The notes under the pieces are model-generated. The model was not told the DNA's origin. It saw only the letters and a list, made by a program, of their open reading frames with translations, and made no database searches. From positions 1,240,001 to 1,304,000 of the forward strand of contig NZ_CP050134.2 of the NCBI RefSeq assembly GCF_011612265.2: a DNA stretch of 64,000 bases, given 5' to 3'. Position numbers and translations under genes: made by a program. This stretch comes from Corynebacterium matruchotii (GTDB taxonomy: Bacteria > Actinomycetota > Actinomycetes > Mycobacteriales > Mycobacteriaceae). Below, in pieces: positions 1 to 9,066 of the stretch. Position 1 is the stretch's first letter. The number at the start of each line of letters is the position of its first letter.

Positions 1-1897
1 ACTCGAACACGAACTCTCCCTCTCCGACCGGCTCGCCCACGTCACCGACGAACTGCGTGAACTCGCGGAACAAGGCCACAACAACATTCCCGCCCGCGTC
101 GATGAACCCTACCGGCGTGCCGTCCACGGCATCCGCGGCCGCATCATCGCCACCCTCGCCGCCCTCATCGGCGACGACGCGGTAGAAGGAACCTGGTACA
201 CCAACCACGCCCCCTACCAAACCCCCGACCAGGTACTCGCCGACCTTGCCATCATCGACGAATCCCTCCGGGCCAACCACGACCACATCATCGCCGACGA
301 CCGGCTTCGCCGCATCCGCACCGCTCTCATCACCTTCGGCTTCCACCTCTACTCCATGGACCTGCGGCAAAACTCCGAAAGCTACGAAGACTTCCTCACC
401 GAAATCTTCGCCCACGCCCACGTCCACCCCGACTACCGCAGCCTCGACGAAGCCGAAAAAGTCGCCCTCCTCACCGCCGAACTCACCAGCCCCCGGCCGC
501 TCATCGCCCACGACGCCGCCCCCTTCAGCGAAGCCACCCAACGCGAACTCGACCTCATCGCCGCCGCAAAACAAGCAGTCGACGACTTCGGGCCCCGCAT
601 GGTACCCCACTCCATCATCTCCATGGCCCAATCCGTCTCCGACCTGCTCGAAGCCATGGTGCTCCTCAAAGAATTCGGCCTCATCCACGCCGACGGCGAC
701 CACCCCACCGGCACCGTCGACGTCATCCCCCTCTTCGAAACCATCGAAGACCTCCAAGCCGGCGCCCACATCATCGAACAACTCTGGGCCATCCCCCTCT
801 ACCGTAACTATTTGAAACAACGCGGCGATGTGCAAGAAATCATGCTCGGCTACTCCGACTCCAACAAAGACGGCGGCTACTTCGCCGCCAACTGGGCCCT
901 CTACGACGCCGAACTCGACCTCGTAGCCACCGCCCAAAACCACAACATCGCCCTCCGCCTCTTCCACGGCCGGGGCGGCACCGTCGGCCGCGGCGGCGGC
1001 CCCTCCTACGACGCCATCCTCGCCCAACCCGAAGGCGCCGTCCACGGGGCAGTCCGCATCACCGAACAAGGCGAAATCATCTCCGCGAAATACGGCACCC
1101 CCGAAACCGCCCGCCGCAACCTCGAAGCCCTCGTCGCTGCCACCATCGAAGCGTCCCTCCTCAAAGTCGAACAATGGCAAACCGATCCGGAGCAGGCCTA
1201 CGCCATCATGCGGGAAATCTCCGAACTCAGCCAAACCAAATACGCCGACCTGGTCCACAACGACCCCGGCTTCATCGAATACTTCACCTCCTCCACCCCC
1301 CTGGCCGAAATCGGCGACCTCAACATCGGATCCCGACCAGCATCCCGCAAACAAACCACCGCCATCTCCGACCTGCGGGCCATCCCCTGGGTCCTCTCCT
1401 GGTCCCAATCCCGCGTCATGCTCCCCGGCTGGTATGGCATGGGCACCGCCCTCCACCAATGGGTCCACGCCCCCGGAGAAAACCCCGACGACCGCCTGGC
1501 CCGCCTCCGAGAACTCTACGAAACCTGGCCCTTCTTCAACTCGGTACTCTCCAACATGGCGCAAGTGATGAGCAAAGCCGAAATCACCCTCGCCGGCCTC
1601 TACGCCGACCTGGTGGCCGACAAAGAAGCCGCCCACCGGATCTACCACAACATCCGCGAAGAATTCGATCTCACCACCCGCATGTTCTTCACCATCACGG
1701 GGGTAGACAGCCTCCTCGCGGACAACCCCAGCCTCGCCCGCTCCGTGCGTCGCCGCTACCCATACCTGCTGCCGCTTAACGTCATCCAACTAGAACTATT
1801 ACGCCGCTACCGGGAAGGCACCGACGATCCGCTCGTCGGCCACGGCATCCGGCTCACCATGAACGGTCTTGCCACCGCCCTCCGCAATTCGGGTTAA
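1..1897 (+). CDS. ppc: Phosphoenolpyruvate carboxylase (C-terminal part)
   Basis: Anaplerotic enzyme that carboxylates phosphoenolpyruvate to oxaloacetate in the cytoplasm. The reading frame is open from base 2 to the stop, giving about 631 residues, so roughly the first third of a typical 900-residue enzyme lies outside the window. Family hallmarks are visible: GFHLYSMDLRQNS near base 350, the GYSDSNKDGG motif near base 850, the glycine-rich catalytic loop FHGRGGTVGRGGGP near base 965, and the conserved C-terminal tail NGLATALRNSG. The coding is very C-rich at third positions. secG follows 76 bases downstream on the same strand, the arrangement seen in C. glutamicum. Identification is secure; the true start is not in the window. 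Confidence 0.97.
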   Translation, partial: LEHELSLSDRLAHVTDELRELAEQGHNNIPARVDEPYRRAVHGIRGRIIATLAALIGDDAVEGTWYTNHAPYQTPDQVLADLAIIDESLRANHDHIIADDRLRRIRTALITFGFHLYSMDLRQNSESYEDFLTEIFAHAHVHPDYRSLDEAEKVALLTAELTSPRPLIAHDAAPFSEATQRELDLIAAAKQAVDDFGPRMVPHSIISMAQSVSDLLEAMVLLKEFGLIHADGDHPTGTVDVIPLFETIEDLQAGAHIIEQLWAIPLYRNYLKQRGDVQEIMLGYSDSNKDGGYFAANWALYDAELDLVATAQNHNIALRLFHGRGGTVGRGGGPSYDAILAQPEGAVHGAVRITEQGEIISAKYGTPETARRNLEALVAATIEASLLKVEQWQTDPEQAYAIMREISELSQTKYADLVHNDPGFIEYFTSSTPLAEIGDLNIGSRPASRKQTTAISDLRAIPWVLSWSQSRVMLPGWYGMGTALHQWVHAPGENPDDRLARLRELYETWPFFNSVLSNMAQVMSKAEITLAGLYADLVADKEAAHRIYHNIREEFDLTTRMFFTITGVDSLLADNPSLARSVRRRYPYLLPLNVIQLELLRRYREGTDDPLVGHGIRLTMNGLATALRNSG

Positions 1898-1973
1898 TCG
1901 CCGCATCGTGTATGATTTGGTGAGAATCCTCGCTCCGAGGCTGCAACAACCACGACCATAAGGATTGACGTAC

Positions 1974-2207
1974 ATGACACTCGCACTCCAGATCATCCTC
2001 GTATTATCTTGCGTGCTCATGACACTTTTTGTGTTACTCCACCGAGGCAAAGGCGGCGGCCTCTCCAGCCTCTTCGGCGGTGGCGTGCAATCCAACCTGT
2101 CCGGCTCCACCGTGGTAGAAAAAAACCTCGACCGGTTCACCATCATCACCGGCATCGTCTGGCTCGCCTGCATCGTCGCCCTCAACCTCATGCAGGTCTA
2201 CAGCTAA
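1974..2207 (+). CDS. secG: Preprotein translocase subunit SecG
   Basis: Small accessory subunit of the SecYEG protein-export channel in the plasma membrane. The 77-residue product has two hydrophobic helices (about residues 4-22 and 54-73) flanking the SecG loop HRGKGGGLSSLFGGG and a conserved polar segment SGSTVVEKNLDR. The ATG at 1974 lies 10 bases after AAGGA; an in-frame TTG at 1965 is less likely because it leaves no room for the ribosome site. It follows ppc on the same strand and ends just before a strong hairpin at 2223-2252. Confidence 0.93.
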   Translation: MTLALQIILVLSCVLMTLFVLLHRGKGGGLSSLFGGGVQSNLSGSTVVEKNLDRFTIITGIVWLACIVALNLMQVYS

Positions 2208-2222
2208 ACCAAACCCAAAAAG

Positions 2223-2252
2223 TGGGCCCCACCGCACATGCGGCAGGGCCCA
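2223..2252. terminator. Bidirectional hairpin between secG and pgl
   Basis: TGGGCCC at 2223-2229 pairs with GGGCCCA at 2246-2252, and an inner CCGCA/TGCGG stem extends it. On the minus strand the hairpin is followed by a CTTTTT tract, as expected for an intrinsic terminator ending the tkt-to-pgl operon. On the plus strand only TTT follows, so it would be weaker for ppc-secG. Confidence 0.75.
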
Positions 2253-2267
2253 TTTCGCTACCCAAAC

Positions 2268-2987
2268 CTATAACAAGCCGGCAGCATCATCAGCTAAAAA
2301 CAGCACGGTATCCACTATCCCGCGGGCGCCGGCGGCCGGCCACTCATCCCGATCCGCACCAGCAACCACCTGCGCCGCCGCCTCAGCTTTCTCCGCGCCA
2401 GCAACCAGCAGCCACACCCGATCCGCCCGCGCAATCGCCGGAAACGTCAACGTCGCCCGCTCCGCCGGTGGCTTCGGGGAATCCGTCACCGCCATCACCA
2501 ACGCCGACTCCTCCCGGGTTGCCGCCGAATGCGGAAACAGCGAATTCACATGCCCCTCACCCCCCATGCCCAACAAATGCACATCAAAACCCTCGGGGGC
2601 GAAATCCTGCACCACCAGCCGATACGCATCAACCGCATCAGCAAGCGCCACACCATTCCCCAACCCATAACCATGAATATTCGCCTCAGGAATATTCACA
2701 TGATCCAGCAATGCTTCCCGGGCCTGACCCTCATTCGAATCCGGATGCGTCACCGCCACATTCCGCTCATCCCCGAAAAACACATGCACCAACTCCCAGT
2801 TGATGTCAGCGTCGACAAGCAACCGCAACATGCCAATACCGGCACCCCCACCGGTCAACACCACCCGGGCGCACCCATCACCATGCTTCCCACCGGTCTT
2901 ACTGACCTCCCGAACCACCCGCACAAACTCCGCCGCGGCAGCCCGACACACCTCATCAACCGTTGCAACCCGCACTACATTCACCAT
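2268..2987 (-). CDS. pgl: 6-phosphogluconolactonase
   Basis: Hydrolyses 6-phosphogluconolactone to 6-phosphogluconate in the oxidative pentose phosphate pathway (often named devB in corynebacteria). The 239-residue protein matches the SugarP_isomerase/NagB-like fold: LTGGGAGIGML near residue 45 is the phosphate-binding loop, HVFFGDERNV near residue 68 is the family signature, and LLGMGGEGHVNSLFP near residue 138 carries the catalytic GMGGEGH motif. It is the last gene of the tkt-tal-zwf-opcA-pgl operon, 10 bases after opcA, and is followed by the terminator at 2223-2252. Confidence 0.95.
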   Translation of the reverse strand: MVNVVRVATVDEVCRAAAAEFVRVVREVSKTGGKHGDGCARVVLTGGGAGIGMLRLLVDADINWELVHVFFGDERNVAVTHPDSNEGQAREALLDHVNIPEANIHGYGLGNGVALADAVDAYRLVVQDFAPEGFDVHLLGMGGEGHVNSLFPHSAATREESALVMAVTDSPKPPAERATLTFPAIARADRVWLLVAGAEKAEAAAQVVAGADRDEWPAAGARGIVDTVLFLADDAAGLL

Positions 2988-2997
2988 AATAACGTCC

Positions 2998-3951
2998 TTA
3001 CACTACCGGATACGACACCTGATTCAGACCCCGAAGTACCTCATCATAAGCATGATCCGGGTCCAAATGCCGCAACTCCTCAGCCAAACAATCCGCATCA
3101 GTACGCAAATTCACCGCCACCCGGGCCGGCTCCCGATTCGGCACCGACACCCCAATCGTCTGACCATCCAACGCCTCCAACACCGTCGCCCCCGACGGGC
3201 GAACCAACTCCACCCGCTCCACCGGCGTCACATTCAAACTTGCCTGCTTTTTCACACTCGGATCATCCACCGCAATCCGCGTCACCGGCACCCCCAACCG
3301 CGCCGCCAACCACCCCGCAGCTAAATCCACACTCGGACAATTCGTCGCCCCATACACCTTCGCCTCAATCACCGGCTCAAACGGCGGCTGATCCAACGCC
3401 GACGCCACCACCCCCCGCCACGGCGTAATCCGCGCCCACGCCAAATCCGAATCCCCATCGGTATACGAATTCCGCCGATTATATAATGCATCCACCAACG
3501 GATCCTTCTGCGAATCCGTAATCCGCCGCTGCGCAATACGTCCCAACGGATCCTCAGCCGGATTCACCGGTGCCGTATACGGCCACCACACCACAATCGG
3601 CGTATCCGGCAACAATAGGGGAGTCACCACATGCACCAAATGCCGCGTCACCTCCCCCTCCAAATCAATCACAATAATCTCCGAAGCACCCGCATCCCCA
3701 CCAATACGAACCTCCGCATCAATCCGGGTATTCCGATCCGGGTCCCCCGTCACCAACACAATCACCCGACACGGATGCTCCCGCGACGCATCCTTCGACG
3801 CCGAAATCACACTCCGAATATTATCCGTATCCTTCGCCACCGCAATCAACGTCAACACCCGCGACGTCGTACCCTGACTACCATCGTCACGAATCTCCAC
3901 CAACGTCCGAGCAATCTCATGCGTATCAGTATCAGAAAGCGTAAAAATCAT
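2998..3951 (-). CDS. opcA: Glucose-6-phosphate dehydrogenase assembly protein OpcA
   Basis: OpcA is required for full activity of glucose-6-phosphate dehydrogenase in actinobacteria and cyanobacteria, and is normally encoded next to zwf. The 317-residue product carries the characteristic central sequence PIVVWWPYTAP (about residues 117-127) and the DPLGRIAQRRITDS segment. No catalytic motif is evident, consistent with an effector rather than an enzyme. It sits between zwf (30 bases upstream) and pgl (10 bases downstream), so all three are probably cotranscribed. Confidence 0.94.
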   Translation of the reverse strand: MIFTLSDTDTHEIARTLVEIRDDGSQGTTSRVLTLIAVAKDTDNIRSVISASKDASREHPCRVIVLVTGDPDRNTRIDAEVRIGGDAGASEIIVIDLEGEVTRHLVHVVTPLLLPDTPIVVWWPYTAPVNPAEDPLGRIAQRRITDSQKDPLVDALYNRRNSYTDGDSDLAWARITPWRGVVASALDQPPFEPVIEAKVYGATNCPSVDLAAGWLAARLGVPVTRIAVDDPSVKKQASLNVTPVERVELVRPSGATVLEALDGQTIGVSVPNREPARVAVNLRTDADCLAEELRHLDPDHAYDEVLRGLNQVSYPVV

Positions 3952-3981
3952 GATCGCTACAACTCCTTAACGAGAAAACCT

Positions 3982-5541
3982 TTATGGCCGCCGCCACGCC
4001 CGACCCGAACGCTCCAGCATCTTATTCGCCGACTCCGGACCCCACGTACCAGCAACATAATCCTCCGGCTTACCATGCTTCGCCCAATACTCCAACACCG
4101 GATCCAAAATCTTCCAACTCAATTCCACCTCTTCATTCGTGGGGAACAAGCTGGCCTCATCCAACAACGCATCCAAAATCAACCTCTCATACGCCTCCGG
4201 GGACTCCTCCGTAAACGCCTCCGAATACCCGAAATCCATATTCACATCCCGCACCTCCATGGCCGAACCAGGCACCTTCGACCCAAACCGCATCAGCACA
4301 CCCTCATCCGGCTGCACCCGAATCACCACCACATTCGGCCCCTGCGCATGCCGCGTCCCCTCCGGGAACGGATGATGCGGCGCATCCTTAAACACCAACG
4401 CAATCTCCGTCACCCGGCGGCCCAACCGCTTCCCCGTCCGCAAATAAAACGGCACCCCCGCCCACCGGCGCGAATTAATCTCCAACGTGCACGCCGCATA
4501 CGTTTCCGTCGTCGAATCCGGATCAAACCCGGTCTCCTCCCGCAACCCCTTCACATACTCCGACCCCTGCCAACCAGACGTATACTGCCCCCGCGCCGTC
4601 GTCTTACTCAACGGCTCCACCGCATGCGTTGCCCGCAACACTTTCATCTTCTCCGCCTGCAACTCCGCCGGCGTAAAATCAATCGGCTCCTCCATAGCCA
4701 CCAACGCCAACAACTGAATCAAATGATTCTGAATCACATCCCGGGCCGCCCCAATCCCATCGTAATACCCGGCGCGACCCCCCAACCCAATATCCTCAGC
4801 CATGGTGATCTGCACATGGTCGATATAGTGACTATTCCACAACGGATCAAACAACTGGTTAGCAAACCGCAATGCCATAATATTCTGCACGGTTTCCTTC
4901 CCCAAATAGTGGTCGATGCGGAACACCGACTTTTCCGGGAACACCGAGTTAATAACCTCATTCAATTCTTTTGCGGTCTGCTGATCCCGGCCAAACGGCT
5001 TCTCCACAATCACCCGCCGCCACGCCGGCGCCGCAACCTTGGCCATGCCGGAACGCTGCAATTGATGGCACACGTTCGAAAAATAGGCGGGTGGAACCGA
5101 CAGGTAAAACGCCCAGTTCCCGGCGGTGCCACGAGTTTGATCCAATTCGGACAAGGTGGCGGCAAGCTGATCGAAGGCGGCATCGTCATCAAAATTGCCG
5201 CTCACAAACACCATGCCCTCGGCTAGTCGCTCCCACACATTATCCCGGAATGGAGTGCGGGCCCCAGCCTTGACTGCCTCCTTAATATAGTCCTCAAAAT
5301 CGGCCTTGGACCAGTCACGACGCCCATAACCTACCAGGGTGAAACCTGCCGGCAACAGTCCACGGTTAGCGAGATCATAAATTGCGGGCAAAAGTTTCTT
5401 CCGGGCCAGGTCGCCGGTGACACCGAAAATAACCATGCCGCACGGGCCGGCAATCCGGGGGAGACGTTTATCTTGGGGGCTGCGCAGGGGATTCACCCAC
5501 GGTGTTACTGGTGATACATTTGTTGCTTCGTGGTCGCTCAC
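3982..5541 (-). CDS. zwf: Glucose-6-phosphate 1-dehydrogenase
   Basis: Oxidises glucose 6-phosphate to 6-phosphogluconolactone, feeding NADPH supply. The Rossmann motif GVTGDLARKKLLPA lies near residue 40 and the substrate-binding/catalytic RIDHYLGKE near residue 195. The frame is open up to 5598, but the GTG at 5541 is chosen because the N-terminus then aligns in length with C. glutamicum Zwf (short Ser/Thr-rich leader followed by WVNPLRSPQDKRLPRIAG). The upstream GTG at 5598 abuts a strong hairpin and has no ribosome site. The product is about 519 residues, normal for the family. Third gene of the operon, separated from tal by a 15-bp perfect stem-loop. Confidence 0.93.
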   Translation of the reverse strand: MSDHEATNVSPVTPWVNPLRSPQDKRLPRIAGPCGMVIFGVTGDLARKKLLPAIYDLANRGLLPAGFTLVGYGRRDWSKADFEDYIKEAVKAGARTPFRDNVWERLAEGMVFVSGNFDDDAAFDQLAATLSELDQTRGTAGNWAFYLSVPPAYFSNVCHQLQRSGMAKVAAPAWRRVIVEKPFGRDQQTAKELNEVINSVFPEKSVFRIDHYLGKETVQNIMALRFANQLFDPLWNSHYIDHVQITMAEDIGLGGRAGYYDGIGAARDVIQNHLIQLLALVAMEEPIDFTPAELQAEKMKVLRATHAVEPLSKTTARGQYTSGWQGSEYVKGLREETGFDPDSTTETYAACTLEINSRRWAGVPFYLRTGKRLGRRVTEIALVFKDAPHHPFPEGTRHAQGPNVVVIRVQPDEGVLMRFGSKVPGSAMEVRDVNMDFGYSEAFTEESPEAYERLILDALLDEASLFPTNEEVELSWKILDPVLEYWAKHGKPEDYVAGTWGPESANKMLERSGRAWRRP

Positions 5542-5605
5542 GTTCGCCAAGTCTACCCATGGATGGGGTTGGTGGCGAACCTGAGTTAGAAACAGCACAT
5601 TTTTT

Positions 5606-5646
5606 AGCGCGCAGAAGACCTGGCTGGTGACGGTCTTCTGCGCGCT
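5606..5646 (-). other. 15-bp perfect stem-loop in the tal-zwf gap
   Basis: AGCGCGCAGAAGACC (5606-5620) is an exact reverse complement of bases 5632-5646, with an 11-base loop. In the direction of transcription (minus) it is followed by a run of A, not U, so it is not a standard intrinsic terminator. Its position suggests an RNA-processing or mRNA-stability element that could set different tal and zwf levels. Confidence 0.6.
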
Positions 5647-5659
5647 GGGCGCAATGTGG

Positions 5660-6745
5660 TTAGGCGAGGCGGGCGTTCATGGAATCGAGCAGGTCTTGCC
5701 AGGCTGCCACGAACTTTTCCACCCCTTCCCGCTCCAGGGTATCGAACACATCATCGAAATTAATGCCGGCGGCGGTGAGGGCGGCCATGGTGGCTTCCGA
5801 TTCCGCTTTCGTGCCGGTGAGGGTATCGCCGTGCACATTATCTGCCGCCAGTACCGCGTCAATGGTGGCTTCCGGCATGGTGTTGACCGTGTTCGGCCCG
5901 GCGAGTTCGGTGACGTACAGGGTGGGGGAGTAGTCTGGGTTCTTCACACCGGTGGAGGCCCACAGGGGGCGCTGCACATTGGCGCCGGCCGGCAGTTTCG
6001 TGCCGTCGGCCAGGTGTTCGAGGAAAGCGGCGTAGGCGAGGCGGGTATTTGCCACCCCGGCCTTGCCCTGGAGGGCGAGGGCTTCCTCGGTGCCGATCGC
6101 GGCCAGGCGCTTGTCGACCTCGGTGTCGAGGCGGGACACGAAGAACGAGGCCACCGAGTGAATGGTGGACACGTCTTTGCCGTTGGCTTTCGCCTGGTTG
6201 ATGCCGTCGATGAAGGCGTTGATGACTTCCCGGTAGCGGACCACCGAGAAAATCAGGGTGACGTTGACGCTGATGCCTTCGGCCAGGGCTGCCGTCACCG
6301 CGGGCAGGGAGCCGGGGGTGGCGGGGATTTTAATCATGACATTCGGCCGGTTGACGGTGCGCCACAGTTCTTTCGCCTGGGCGAGGGTGGCGTCGGTGTC
6401 TTCCGAGATGCGGGGGTCGACCTCGATGGAGACCCGCCCGTCTTTGCCGCCTGATGCGGCGTAAATGTCGGCGAACAGATCGCAGGCGGCCTGCACATCG
6501 GCGATGCTCATGGCGTAGACGGCGTGATCGGCGCTGGTGCCGGCGGCTTTCAGCTCGGCGATTTGGGCATCGTAGGCGGTGCCGTGGGACATGGCGGCGG
6601 CAAAGATTGCCGGGTTTGTGGTCACGCCCACCACGGATTTGGTGGCGATGATGTCCGCCAGGTTTCCGGTTTCGATGCGGTCGCGGGAAAGATCATCCAG
6701 CCAGGTGACGGTACCTGCTTGGGCGAGGGAATCAATAGCGTTCAT
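5660..6745 (-). CDS. tal: Transaldolase
   Basis: Transfers a dihydroxyacetone unit between sugar phosphates in the non-oxidative pentose phosphate pathway. The 361 residues are typical of the long actinobacterial transaldolase class. Visible motifs are GVTTNPAIFAAAM near residue 40 (family signature 1) and NVMIKIPATPGSLPA near residue 135, whose lysine forms the Schiff base. It lies between tkt, whose stop is 10 bases upstream, and zwf. Confidence 0.96.
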   Translation of the reverse strand: MNAIDSLAQAGTVTWLDDLSRDRIETGNLADIIATKSVVGVTTNPAIFAAAMSHGTAYDAQIAELKAAGTSADHAVYAMSIADVQAACDLFADIYAASGGKDGRVSIEVDPRISEDTDATLAQAKELWRTVNRPNVMIKIPATPGSLPAVTAALAEGISVNVTLIFSVVRYREVINAFIDGINQAKANGKDVSTIHSVASFFVSRLDTEVDKRLAAIGTEEALALQGKAGVANTRLAYAAFLEHLADGTKLPAGANVQRPLWASTGVKNPDYSPTLYVTELAGPNTVNTMPEATIDAVLAADNVHGDTLTGTKAESEATMAALTAAGINFDDVFDTLEREGVEKFVAAWQDLLDSMNARLA

Positions 6746-6754
6746 GGTGTTTTC

Positions 6755-8866
6755 CTAGCTTTTCGACGCGGCGAGGGAGTCATGGGCGGCAGCAACCACT
6801 GCGTCGGTGGTGATGCCGAATTCTTCGAACAGTTTCTGGTACGGTGCGGACGCCCCGAAGTGTTCCAGGGACACGGCGCGGCCGTGGGAGCCGAGGAGCC
6901 GCCACCAGGACAGGGCCAGGCCGGCTTCGACAGACACCCGGGCGGTGACGGCCTGCGGCAGCACGGCTTCCTGGTAGTCGGCGTCTTGTTCGGCGAACCA
7001 GTCCAGGCAGGGCACGGAGACGACGCGGGCGGCGATGCCTTCCTGTTCCAGGCGTTCGGCGGCTTCAACGGCGAGCTGTACTTCGGAGCCGGTGCCCAAC
7101 AAAATCACATCCGGGACGGGCTTCGACCCGGCGACCAGCACGTAGGCACCACGGGCCACCCCTTCGGTGGCGTGTTCTTTGGTGCCGGGCAGGACCGGCA
7201 GGTTTTGGCGGCTGAGCGCCAACCCCTTGGGGGATTCGGGGTAGAGCAGGGCGGCCCGCCAGGCGGCGGCGGTTTCATTGGCGTCAGCCGGCCGGATGAT
7301 TGATACTCCGGGAATGGCCCGCAGGGCGGCTAGCTGTTCGACCGGCTGGTGGGTGGGGCCGTCTTCGCCCAGGCCGATGGAGTCGTGGGTCCACACGTAG
7401 TAGGCATCGGTGCGCATGAGGGCGGCCAACCGGACTGCTGGCCGCATGTAGTCGGAGAAGATAAGGAAGGTGCCACCGTAGGGGCGGGTGCCGCCGTGGA
7501 GGGCAATGCCGTTCATGATGGCGCCCATGGCGTGTTCCCGAATGCCGAAGTGCAGGTTGCGGCCGCCTGGGGTGGTGGTCCAGGTTTCGGTGGTGATGTC
7601 TTCCGGCCCGAAGGAGGGGTCGCCCTTGATGAAGGTGTTGTTGGATCCGGCCAGGTCGGCGGAGCCGCCCCACAGTTCCGGCAGGGTCTTCCCCAGGGCC
7701 TGCAGGGTGGCTTCGGAGGCTTTCCGGGTGGCCACGGATTCGCCCACCTCCCAGGTGGGCAGGTTGGCGTCGAACCCTTCCGGCAGTTTCCGGGCGGCGA
7801 GCCGGTCAAACAGGGCCTTGCCGTCCGGGTTGGTGGCGGCCCACTGGTCGACCTTTTTCTGCCATGCCGCATGTTTTTCCGCACCACGGTCGGCGAGTTT
7901 CCGGGTGTGGGCGAGCACCGCGTCGTCGATGAAGAAGTCGACCTCGGGGTCGAACTCGAGTGCTTCCTTGGTGGCTTTCACCTCATCGGCGCCCAGGGCG
8001 GCGCCGTGCACCGAACCGGTGTTCATCTTGGTGGGGGCAGGGAACCCGATGACAGTCCGCACCCGGATGAAGGAGGGGCGGGTGGTGTCGGCCTGTGCCT
8101 CGGCGACGGCCTGTTCGATGGCGGTCACGTTTTCCCCGGCGGGTACGTCCAGCACCTGCCACCCGTAGGCCCGGTAGCGGGCCATCACGTCTTCGGTGAA
8201 GGCGATGCGGGTGTTTTCTTCGATGGAAATCCGGTTGTCGTCCCAGAACACGATGAGGTTGCCGAGCTGTTGCGTGCCGGCGAGGGATGATGCTTCGGAG
8301 GTGACGCCTTCCTCCATGTCACCGTCGGAGGCGATGACGTAAATGTAGTGGTCGAAGGGGGATTCCCCGGCGGGGGTGTCGGGGTCGAACAGGTGCCGTT
8401 CCCGACGGGCGGCCATGGCCATGCCCACCGCGGATGCTAGCCCCTGGCCCAGGGGGCCGGTGGTGATTTCAATGCCCTTGGTGTGCCGGTATTCTGGGTG
8501 GCCGGGGGTGAGCGACCCCCAGGTGCGCAGTGCCTTCAGGTCATCCATGGTGAGGCCGAACCCGCCGAGGAAGAGCTGCACGTATAGGGTGAGGGAGGTG
8601 TGTCCGGGGGAGAGCACAAACCGGTCGCGGCCTGCCCATTCGGTATCGTTCGGGTCCACATTCATGACCCGCTGGAACAGGGTGTAGGCCAGTGGCGCCA
8701 ATGACATGGCGGTGCCGGGGTGGCCGGAACCGCATTTTTGGACCGCTTCGGCGGCCAGGACGCGGGCGGTGTCTACCGCCCTAGTGTCGGCGTCTGACCA
8801 GTCGGCGGGGTAGTCACGGGTGGTGGCGGCCTGAAGCTCCGGGGATAAATGCTGGGGGGAAGACAC
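6755..8866 (-). CDS. tkt: Transketolase
   Basis: Thiamine-diphosphate enzyme that moves two-carbon units in the pentose phosphate pathway. The 703-residue protein contains the ThDP motif starting at SDGDMEEG and ending at WDDN (about residues 169-200), the N-terminal SGHPGTAMSLAP loop, and the pyrimidine-domain signature GEDGPTHQPVEQLA near residue 490. Translation begins at GTG (8866), preceded by AAAGGA about 12 bases upstream. It is the first gene of the tkt-tal-zwf-opcA-pgl operon and is divergent from ctaB, with a 200-base promoter region between them. Confidence 0.97.
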   Translation of the reverse strand: MSSPQHLSPELQAATTRDYPADWSDADTRAVDTARVLAAEAVQKCGSGHPGTAMSLAPLAYTLFQRVMNVDPNDTEWAGRDRFVLSPGHTSLTLYVQLFLGGFGLTMDDLKALRTWGSLTPGHPEYRHTKGIEITTGPLGQGLASAVGMAMAARRERHLFDPDTPAGESPFDHYIYVIASDGDMEEGVTSEASSLAGTQQLGNLIVFWDDNRISIEENTRIAFTEDVMARYRAYGWQVLDVPAGENVTAIEQAVAEAQADTTRPSFIRVRTVIGFPAPTKMNTGSVHGAALGADEVKATKEALEFDPEVDFFIDDAVLAHTRKLADRGAEKHAAWQKKVDQWAATNPDGKALFDRLAARKLPEGFDANLPTWEVGESVATRKASEATLQALGKTLPELWGGSADLAGSNNTFIKGDPSFGPEDITTETWTTTPGGRNLHFGIREHAMGAIMNGIALHGGTRPYGGTFLIFSDYMRPAVRLAALMRTDAYYVWTHDSIGLGEDGPTHQPVEQLAALRAIPGVSIIRPADANETAAAWRAALLYPESPKGLALSRQNLPVLPGTKEHATEGVARGAYVLVAGSKPVPDVILLGTGSEVQLAVEAAERLEQEGIAARVVSVPCLDWFAEQDADYQEAVLPQAVTARVSVEAGLALSWWRLLGSHGRAVSLEHFGASAPYQKLFEEFGITTDAVVAAAHDSLAASKS

Positions 8867-9066
8867 TATAACGTTCCGTCCTTTTTCACGTGTGGAGTTA
8901 CCAAAATTACTATTCTACTTTAACCCTCTTAGGGGGAGTCGCGGGCGGTAACGGCGAAAATATGTGGTGCTGAACTGCGCAGAACAAGCCCGACTATGGC
9001 AAAACCCGGCGGTGCGGCTACCATAATGAGGTTACTTATCACCCGTTATTTGAGCTGGAGGACATC
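8867..9066. promoter_or_regulatory. Divergent tkt / ctaB promoter region
   Basis: This 200-base gap separates the start codons of tkt (minus) and ctaB (plus). On the minus strand a TAGAAT at 8912-8917 is a plausible -10 box for tkt, without a clear -35. On the plus strand the sequence around ACCATAATG near 9020 could serve as a -10 for ctaB. No strong operator-like palindrome was seen. Confidence 0.4.

Noticed and set aside
3631..5226. Long plus-strand open frame of 531 codons opposite opcA and zwf
   Set aside because: Arg/His/Pro-rich shadow of zwf and opcA on the other strand; no domain, no ribosome site, produced by the GC-rich third-position bias.
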